From Arenicella sp. (GTDB lineage Bacteria > Pseudomonadota > Gammaproteobacteria > Arenicellales > Arenicellaceae): a DNA stretch of 12,303 nucleotides. Below the pieces are notes generated by a model that was not told the origin of the DNA, did no database searches, and saw only the letters and a program-made list of their open reading frames with translations. Position numbers and translations under genes: made by a program. Below are positions 7,823-12,303 of this stretch, piece by piece. The first letter of the stretch is position 1. Each line of letters opens with the position of its first letter. Where the stretch lies: NCBI GenBank assembly GCA_023299895.1, contig JALZWI010000223.1, positions 1-12,303 of the forward strand. Reading direction: 5' to 3'.

Positions 7823-9622
7823 CTATAAATCTGTGCCAAAACTAAAATGTAACCTGAGCGGCTCGCCATCTATATCAAGTGCTGATGCAAGATCTAAGCG
7901 CAACGAACCAAAAGGTAAGCGCCATCTAAAACCTAAGCCCACACTTTTTTTTAAACTCGGGCTACCGTTAAAGGCATCTCCAATATCAATGAAAGCGGCT
8001 AAGGCGTAACTACTTGTTATGGGGTGTTGGTATTCCACACTCCCTACAATCAGGTTTTTACCAACGGTCACATCGTCATCGTTTTCTACCCCAATACTTT
8101 CAAATGAATAACCTCGCACAGTGTCATCACCACCAGTCAAAAAACCTAAAGATTCAGGAATTTCGTCAGCATCATCGATCAGCGTTCCACCAAATCCAAC
8201 CCTAAGCAAAAGACGGCCTTTGCCAAGAGGGCGGATAAACTTAGCGTTAATTACTGCTTGCGCTAAGCTAACACTAGACAAAAGGCTATCACTGGTCCCC
8301 CGTAAAGCGATTGAAGCACTCCATCCTTGAGTGGGAAAACGCAAATCATTGGATACAACATGCTCCCAACTGACAGAAGGTACTACTAATGTTTGCGTTG
8401 TCTCGACCAAGCTGTCAAGGTCATTCTCATCTTCAAGACGATCGAATTTTTCACGACTGGCTGTCAAGCCATATTTGAGTAAGGCGCCGTGCCAATCGTG
8501 GGTCAATTCGGTACCGAGACTTGATTGTTGAAATTCGCGATTATCACCTGTTTCTTCTTCAAGAGTAGCGAAAAAATTCAAACTGTCTTTGGGTGAACCA
8601 GTTAATGGAACTCGATAGTTAGCAATTAACGAGCGCCTAACCTGTGAAGCACCAAGACGAACGTTAATATTATGACCTTTATCATTGATGCGGCGGTTTT
8701 CATAGCCAAAGCCACCTCGAACACCGGTATCAGTACCAACACCCCCTTCTGCGCTGTATGCTCTGCGTTTTTTGGGAGTCAATTTAATAATGATAGGAAC
8801 AGTTGAACTTGATTGATCGCCATCAGCTGCCTGAACTGATACGGTTGAAAAATAAGGTGTGTTTATAAGGTTTTGCTGGGTATCAACAAGGTCACCAGTA
8901 TCGTATGGATTACCTTCTTTGAAAGTTACCAGTGACTCGAGTAATTTCGTATCAATTAACTGTTCAGTATTAGCATCAGCGTCCTCAGGTATCTCCCATT
9001 CAAAACTGGTTGAAGAGACAGAATAACGATTACCACTTTCAAACCTTAAACCGATATCAGCCGAGGTTAGTTCTTCATCAATAACAATTTGACTGTTGAC
9101 AAAACGTGCGTCGAAATAACCGAACCTTAATGCGGTTGATAGCAGTGAGCTTTTTGCTGTTTCATAGCTTGGTTGAAATAATCTATTTCCCTCTTTCAAA
9201 GGATAATTAGTACGCCAGCTAGTAAATTCTTGTTGTTGCTTCTCAGGTAATTCCATCTCAATAGATAAGGAGCGAATGATTACCGGCTGATTCAATTCAA
9301 TGTTATAAATTAATTGATTTGGTGTCGTCGCTTGACCCAAAGAAACATCTACTTTGTAATAGCCATATGGCTCTAATGCTTCTTTAATTTCATCAAAGGC
9401 TTGTTTTTTTAATCGCTGCTCAGCACTATCAGAGATTACAGGGTTTTCTTTTAACTGCGTGTAGATGCGAACGTGCTTGCGCACATTCTCTAACAACTCT
9501 CCTTTAACACCAGTAAAACTGACTTTATAATTAACCGTATCAGCTGCGCAGATATTATTAATCCCTATCAATAATAGGAGAAAAAAAATTAGCCTGGTGA
9601 GCTGATTTGAAGGTGCTAACAA
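7823..9622 (-). CDS. tamA: TamA, Omp85-family outer-membrane barrel of the TAM
   Basis: TamA is the outer-membrane partner of TamB. The 599-residue chain has a signal peptide (hydrophobic core LIFFLLLLIGINNICA, residues 11-26, probable cleavage after CAA), three POTRA domains (roughly 30-105, 110-198 and 200-285), and a C-terminal 16-strand barrel (about 285-599). The barrel includes the Omp85 loop motif TVRGYSFESIG (501-511), a linker-strand motif KKRRAYSAEGGVGTDTG (284-300), and a C-terminal strand ending LRLHFSFGTDL. Length and order match the family. The start is TTG at 9622: the frame is closed by a TAA 18 bases upstream and there is no ATG or GTG between that stop and the signal peptide. 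The Shine-Dalgarno is weak, suggesting modest expression. tamB follows after one base, the standard operon order. Confidence 0.95.
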   Translation of the reverse strand: MLAPSNQLTRLIFFLLLLIGINNICAADTVNYKVSFTGVKGELLENVRKHVRIYTQLKENPVISDSAEQRLKKQAFDEIKEALEPYGYYKVDVSLGQATTPNQLIYNIELNQPVIIRSLSIEMELPEKQQQEFTSWRTNYPLKEGNRLFQPSYETAKSSLLSTALRFGYFDARFVNSQIVIDEELTSADIGLRFESGNRYSVSSTSFEWEIPEDADANTEQLIDTKLLESLVTFKEGNPYDTGDLVDTQQNLINTPYFSTVSVQAADGDQSSSTVPIIIKLTPKKRRAYSAEGGVGTDTGVRGGFGYENRRINDKGHNINVRLGASQVRRSLIANYRVPLTGSPKDSLNFFATLEEETGDNREFQQSSLGTELTHDWHGALLKYGLTASREKFDRLEDENDLDSLVETTQTLVVPSVSWEHVVSNDLRFPTQGWSASIALRGTSDSLLSSVSLAQAVINAKFIRPLGKGRLLLRVGFGGTLIDDADEIPESLGFLTGGDDTVRGYSFESIGVENDDDVTVGKNLIVGSVEYQHPITSSYALAAFIDIGDAFNGSPSLKKSVGLGFRWRLPFGSLRLDLASALDIDGEPLRLHFSFGTDL

Positions 9623-9980
9623 AACTAAATCCGAAAATTAATTAAAGGCGACTTAGAATACCAATATTTGCGTAAGTAATTGTGATAATTCTATTGAATT
9701 AGCGGATACTTGAACATCTGATTATAAACAAGAAATACTCAACTAAATCCATAAAACCAAAGGTCGTAGTTACTATATTGCTGTTAGTTTATATGATTTA
9801 CTTTGCATAGCAGAATGTAAAAATTGAACCCTTTTTATTTGAATTGAAAATGCGTCGAGCAACTCTAATATTTGGTTCTATGTGCATTGGTTACGTTATT
9901 GGTAGGCAGACAAAATACATAACACTAACCTCAAAATAGTGGCACGGAATTTTCTAATTTAAGCATAAACCAACAAGCGC
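9623..9980. other. 358-base intergenic region upstream of tamA
   Basis: This gap is AT-rich. It holds the probable tamA promoter at its left end and the region downstream of the membrane-protein gene at its right end. The only other item is a 29-codon frame on the plus strand (9850-9939) without a visible ribosome-binding site. I found no strong hairpin followed by a T-run, no tRNA and no repeat. The left part (about 9660-9830) shows nothing I can name. Confidence 0.5.
9655..9660 (-). promoter_or_regulatory. Possible extended -10 promoter for tamA-tamB
   Basis: On the minus strand the sequence reads TTGGTATTCT, an extended -10 (TGG immediately before TATTCT), 32 bases before the TTG start at 9622. 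The -35 position (CAATTA at 17 bases) is poor, which an extended -10 can tolerate. It would give a leader of about 25 bases. Confidence 0.35.
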
Positions 9981-10613
9981 CTATGCCATCTGAAAATGAA
10001 AGTACAAAGGCACAGCAATATAAGCAAAAATCGCTAACAATGTTACCCCTCGAACTAATTTCGAGTTAAACCGTCGAAATAAAACGACGGATAACAGAAC
10101 ACCAACAGCGGCTTCAAACAAAGAAAAAGCAGCGCCGTGATGTCTATCATCCCAATAGCTAATAGGTGAATGGAAACGCCAATCCGTAAATGGCCAAAAA
10201 TGAGGGTGTGCATCATGAGCATGCACAGGAAAATCTCCTGCTAAATGAGTAATCGCCGCTAAAGCAAATAGACATATCGCGGAACTTGTCGCTACAGATA
10301 GGTAACTAGGGTTTTCAAAAGAATCTGGTGTTTGTATTTTTAATTTTGTCCAAATAATACCGATAAACAAAATAACTAGGTACAGCGGCAAAGAATTATC
10401 GATCGCCGTATAAGTCAACATTGGTTCGGAAAAATAGACTTCGCGCCATAATTGACGTTCAGGAATGCCGGCAAACTTTGACCAACTAAACAAGCCAAAA
10501 ACAGCGATGTCAGGAGCAATGCTACCGACTAAAATAGCAATATTCTGTTTTACAGGTCGCTGAGGATTAGCAAAGAGTGCGGCCGCAATCAGTGCGTGTG
10601 TTTGCGTCATCAT
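9981..10613 (-). CDS. Multi-pass membrane protein with His/Asp-rich motif, YdjM/metal-dependent-hydrolase-like
   Basis: This is a 210-residue integral membrane protein with about five or six hydrophobic segments (near residues 5-16, 25-46, 76-90, 104-126, 161-179 and 189-206). The striking part is a His/Asp cluster at 123-160: HLAGDFPVHAHDAHPHFWPF followed by DWRFHSPISYW and DDRHHG. It is joined by H6 near the N-terminus and SIAPD (31-35) after the second segment. This arrangement recalls the YdjM/DUF457 membrane-bound putative metal hydrolases. Close relatives that I recall in alphaproteobacteria carry a misleading cobalamin-biosynthesis CobQ label; nothing here supports cobalamin synthesis. 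A metal-dependent role at the membrane is inference, and the substrate is unknown. Two ATGs stand in tandem at the start. AGG lies 11 bases before the first, a rather long spacing. The gene is preceded by a strong AT-rich palindrome and is probably transcribed alone. Confidence 0.75.
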   Translation of the reverse strand: MMTQTHALIAAALFANPQRPVKQNIAILVGSIAPDIAVFGLFSWSKFAGIPERQLWREVYFSEPMLTYTAIDNSLPLYLVILFIGIIWTKLKIQTPDSFENPSYLSVATSSAICLFALAAITHLAGDFPVHAHDAHPHFWPFTDWRFHSPISYWDDRHHGAAFSLFEAAVGVLLSVVLFRRFNSKLVRGVTLLAIFAYIAVPLYFHFQMA

Positions 10614-10622
10614 AATTATTGT

Positions 10623-10680
10623 TACCTATAGCGAATTATTAATCCGAAATATAATATATAGAAATTATATATTATAGGTA
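10623..10680. promoter_or_regulatory. Nested inverted repeats upstream of the membrane-protein gene
   Basis: Two perfect inverted repeats lie directly before the start at 10613. The inner one is an 11-bp stem (10650-10660 with 10666-10676) with a 5-base loop; each arm reads TATAATATATA outward on its strand, so a TATAAT box is present in both directions. The outer one is TACCTATA (10623-10630) with TATAGGTA (10673-10680); its right arm overlaps the inner repeat. The minus-strand TATAAT would serve the gene ending at 9981, about 60 bases before its start. The arrangement suits a promoter with an overlapping dyad operator, but no regulator can be named. Confidence 0.4.
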
Positions 10681-10820
10681 GCTAATACTTTCTTTATGGC
10701 GATAAAACAATCCTTTGTATTGAGCTGTTAAGTCCACAGAGGTAATTTCTCTGGCTTATGTAACATCTTCCGCACCAGCAATATTAATGGTCTTCTGAAA
10801 ACTCAGTAACACTAATATTA

Positions 10821-11585
10821 CTAATTATCTAAAACATTGCTAGTTTGCTTTAGTATCATTCTGCCTGATCGCGGATGCCAAACTCTATCTAGATAACCGC
10901 GCTGTTCTTTCCCATCCTTCGCTTTAGACACATGGTTTTTCTCTAAAGGCTGAACTTGCGTTACTTTCAAGTACCCTGAATGATTAAGTTGATTAAGCAT
11001 ATACCTAATTTCATCTTCAGCCCCATACATTTTTTGATTTACTAACTTTCGAAAATGAGTCGGGTTATTCATCAAAGCTCCGCACAAAGAAAGTAAACTA
11101 GAAGACACTTCAACGACATCAAAGTCAGGCCATTCTACGATCGAATAACTAAGAGGCTTAAGAGGGTCTGCTTGTTTGGCGGTCGGTACTTTCGTCTCAT
11201 TAAGCTTGTAGAAAATTTTCATCAAGCGTTTTTGTTTACGTGACAACAAAACAATATTGTTATTTAAAAAATCCACGAACCTCACGAATGATTCGTTACG
11301 CTTCAGCAAAGGCACCAAATTCATCGACCAATCGGAAAACAATCGTTTATCCGTATCAGCATCTAAAATCTCAGTAATGTTTTGATGACGAGTATCTTTT
11401 CGAATATTTTTAATTAAATTCGATACCTGAGCTTCTTCACCTTCAATAACGTGTAAATAATGCCCATAACCATAACTGAGCACGCCAGTAATTCCATGAG
11501 ACGCATTAGACACTTTTGAAGACTCCACAATAGGAACAATGTCACTTAGCTTAACTGATTCACTTATATATACGTATAATCTCAT
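10821..11585 (-). CDS. BLUF-domain protein with a histidine in place of the key glutamine
   Basis: BLUF domains bind FAD and sense blue light through a Tyr-Gln-flavin hydrogen-bond network. Counting from the ATG at 11585, residues 2-92 align with BLUF: RLYVYIS (Tyr6, the photochemical tyrosine), NASHGITGVLSY (Asn27), YLHVIEGEE, and DKRLFSDWSMNL (Trp86, Met88). In the third motif the family has glutamine (FLQVLEG-like; Gln63 in AppA), but here the codon at 11451-11453 is CAC, His45. The remaining 160 residues contain a basic helical linker (about 95-130) and a segment near 150-208 (LLSLCGALMNNP to YMLNQLNHSGYLKV) that looks like a winged helix; I do not recognise a named family. The total is 254 residues. 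I chose 11585 over an ATG at 11606 because a strong Shine-Dalgarno precedes it and BLUF proteins begin at this phrase. It probably acts as a cytoplasmic regulator or light sensor; its partner is unknown. Confidence 0.85.
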   Translation of the reverse strand: MRLYVYISESVKLSDIVPIVESSKVSNASHGITGVLSYGYGHYLHVIEGEEAQVSNLIKNIRKDTRHQNITEILDADTDKRLFSDWSMNLVPLLKRNESFVRFVDFLNNNIVLLSRKQKRLMKIFYKLNETKVPTAKQADPLKPLSYSIVEWPDFDVVEVSSSLLSLCGALMNNPTHFRKLVNQKMYGAEDEIRYMLNQLNHSGYLKVTQVQPLEKNHVSKAKDGKEQRGYLDRVWHPRSGRMILKQTSNVLDN

Positions 11586-11592
11586 AATTTTT

Positions 11593-11598
11593 ACCTCT
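11593..11598 (-). promoter_or_regulatory. Ribosome-binding site deciding the BLUF gene start
   Basis: The minus strand reads AGAGGT, seven bases before the ATG at 11585. It is the best Shine-Dalgarno in the window. It lies inside the longer alternative frame that would begin at 11606, so it fixes the start at 11585. Confidence 0.7.
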
Positions 11599-11607
11599 AA
11601 CTTCATG

Positions 11608-11637
11608 AGATAGCTCGAATTTTAAACTGAGCTATCT
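11608..11637. promoter_or_regulatory. Perfect 9-bp inverted repeat in the BLUF gene leader
   Basis: AGATAGCTC (11608-11616) and GAGCTATCT (11629-11637) are exact reverse complements around a 12-base AT-rich loop. The hairpin ends ten bases before the ribosome-binding site of the BLUF gene, so it would form in the 5' leader or act as a dyad operator. No T-run follows on the minus strand, so it is not a classical terminator for the upstream peptidase gene. A weaker 5-bp stem (ACGTC 11646-11650 with GACGT 11661-11665) lies just further upstream. Confidence 0.45.
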
Positions 11638-11834
11638 GGGTTAAAACGTCTTTGTGGGGGGACGTATTTAACAACCCGATCAACCTGTTCAAGTTTCGTT
11701 GAGGGCAAGTTGGATAGTAATAGTACAACAGTTATATAGACTAAAGTATTAGCCTGAAGTCTAAGACCTTCGGTTATCTTTATATAAGTGCCGGTTAACC
11801 TTAATTATTATTTATTTGGCAATTATGTCGTAGG

Positions 11835-12303
11835 CTAAAAAGTGTCCGTAGCTTCAATCAATGTAGACCTAATACCCGCTTCAAACATTGAATGCCCAGC
11901 GTCTTGAATGATGTGTAGTTTGGCCTCCGGCCAGGCTTGTGATAACTCCCAAGCCGATTCTGGTGGGCAAACCACATCGTACCGACCTTGTACAATAACA
12001 GCAGGAATGTGTCTGATTAAATCAATATTATCAATTAGTTGATTTTCATTTTCGAAAAAACCTTTATTGGTGAAGTAATGGCACTCAATACGGGCAAATG
12101 CCTCGGCGAAACGATCATTGCCATAAGCTTTAACCGCGTTTTGGTCTTGGATCAATTTTGAAGTACTACCTTCCCAGATGGACCATGCGCGAGCAGCCTC
12201 ACTGCGCACCTTATCATTCTCACAAGTAAGCCGTTTATGATAAGCACTTAACAAATCGTCTTGCTCCTCTATTGGAATAGGCGCAAGAAAATGCTGCCAT
12301 GCA
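11835..12303 (-). CDS. pip: Proline iminopeptidase (S33, alpha/beta hydrolase), C-terminal part; 5' end outside the window
   Basis: Proline iminopeptidase removes N-terminal proline from peptides in the cytoplasm using a Ser-Asp-His triad on an alpha/beta-hydrolase fold. The visible 155 residues are the C-terminal half. The frame is open to the right edge and reads WQHFLAPIPIEEQDDLL before AYHKRLT, a family hallmark, so the TTG at 12254 is not the true start. Further landmarks are ARAWSIWEGSTSKL, FARIECHYF (cap domain), HIPAVIVQGRYDVVCPP with the catalytic aspartate in GRYD, and HIIQDAGHSMFE with the catalytic histidine. The nucleophile serine lies outside the window. The chain ends in EATDTF, about where the family usually ends. 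The BLUF gene follows on the same strand after a 249-base gap and is probably independently transcribed. The call is strong; only the upstream half is unseen. Confidence 0.93.
   Translation of the reverse strand, partial: AWQHFLAPIPIEEQDDLLSAYHKRLTCENDKVRSEAARAWSIWEGSTSKLIQDQNAVKAYGNDRFAEAFARIECHYFTNKGFFENENQLIDNIDLIRHIPAVIVQGRYDVVCPPESAWELSQAWPEAKLHIIQDAGHSMFEAGIRSTLIEATDTF

Noticed and set aside
11608..11640. tRNA-like phrase on the minus strand (TAGCTCAGTT followed later by TTCGAGC)
   Set aside because: It looks like a D-arm and part of a T-loop, but there is no anticodon arm or acceptor stem at the right distances. The similarity is explained by the 9-bp inverted repeat.
12254..12254. 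TTG as start of a short 139-residue hydrolase
   Set aside because: The frame continues upstream to the window edge with typical proline iminopeptidase sequence, so this is an internal leucine codon.

Overview
The window reads as chromosomal DNA of a marine-type gammaproteobacterium with moderately low GC (about 40% in a counted stretch). The best lineage marker is a DUF2058 (YaiL-like) protein. TamA-TamB, a Tat-exported PhoX-type phosphatase, a BLUF-domain protein and a proline iminopeptidase fit this background. I see no integrase, transposase, phage module, CRISPR array, rRNA or complete tRNA. The species is not identifiable from sequence alone.

Layout, left to right. Positions 1-100 are GC-rich (64% by count, against 40% in the next 100 bases) and hairpin-rich. 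This block abuts the 3' end of a minus-strand phoX-like gene (102-1847), which appears truncated there. Eighteen bases upstream of phoX on the same strand lies the DUF2058 gene (1866-2399). Facing away from it is a plus-strand cupin-like gene (about 2525-2938), then a plus-strand gene for a secreted five-bladed propeller protein of glycosidase type (3046-4203). A convergent junction follows, then the minus-strand pair tamB (4273-7821) and tamA (7823-9622), one base apart. A 358-base gap (9623-9980) holds a probable tamA promoter and little else. Next, all on the minus strand, come a His/Asp-rich multi-pass membrane protein (9981-10613), a BLUF-domain protein (10821-11585) and the 3' part of a proline iminopeptidase gene (11835 to the right edge).

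How the genes work together. Only tamA-tamB is a clear functional unit: an Omp85-family outer-membrane barrel and its inner-membrane-anchored, periplasm-spanning partner, which move envelope proteins or lipids. PhoX (Tat export, phosphate scavenging) and the propeller protein (Sec export, probable glycan processing) are both exported proteins of a nutrient-scavenging type, but nothing in the sequence links them by regulation. The other genes look like independent neighbours.

I do not see a convincing new multi-gene system. The points most worth a second look are: a BLUF domain whose key photochemical glutamine is replaced by histidine, followed by a possible winged-helix output region; the foreign-looking structured DNA that truncates phoX; and perfect inverted repeats that overlap or closely precede the starts of three genes (3046, 10613, 11585).
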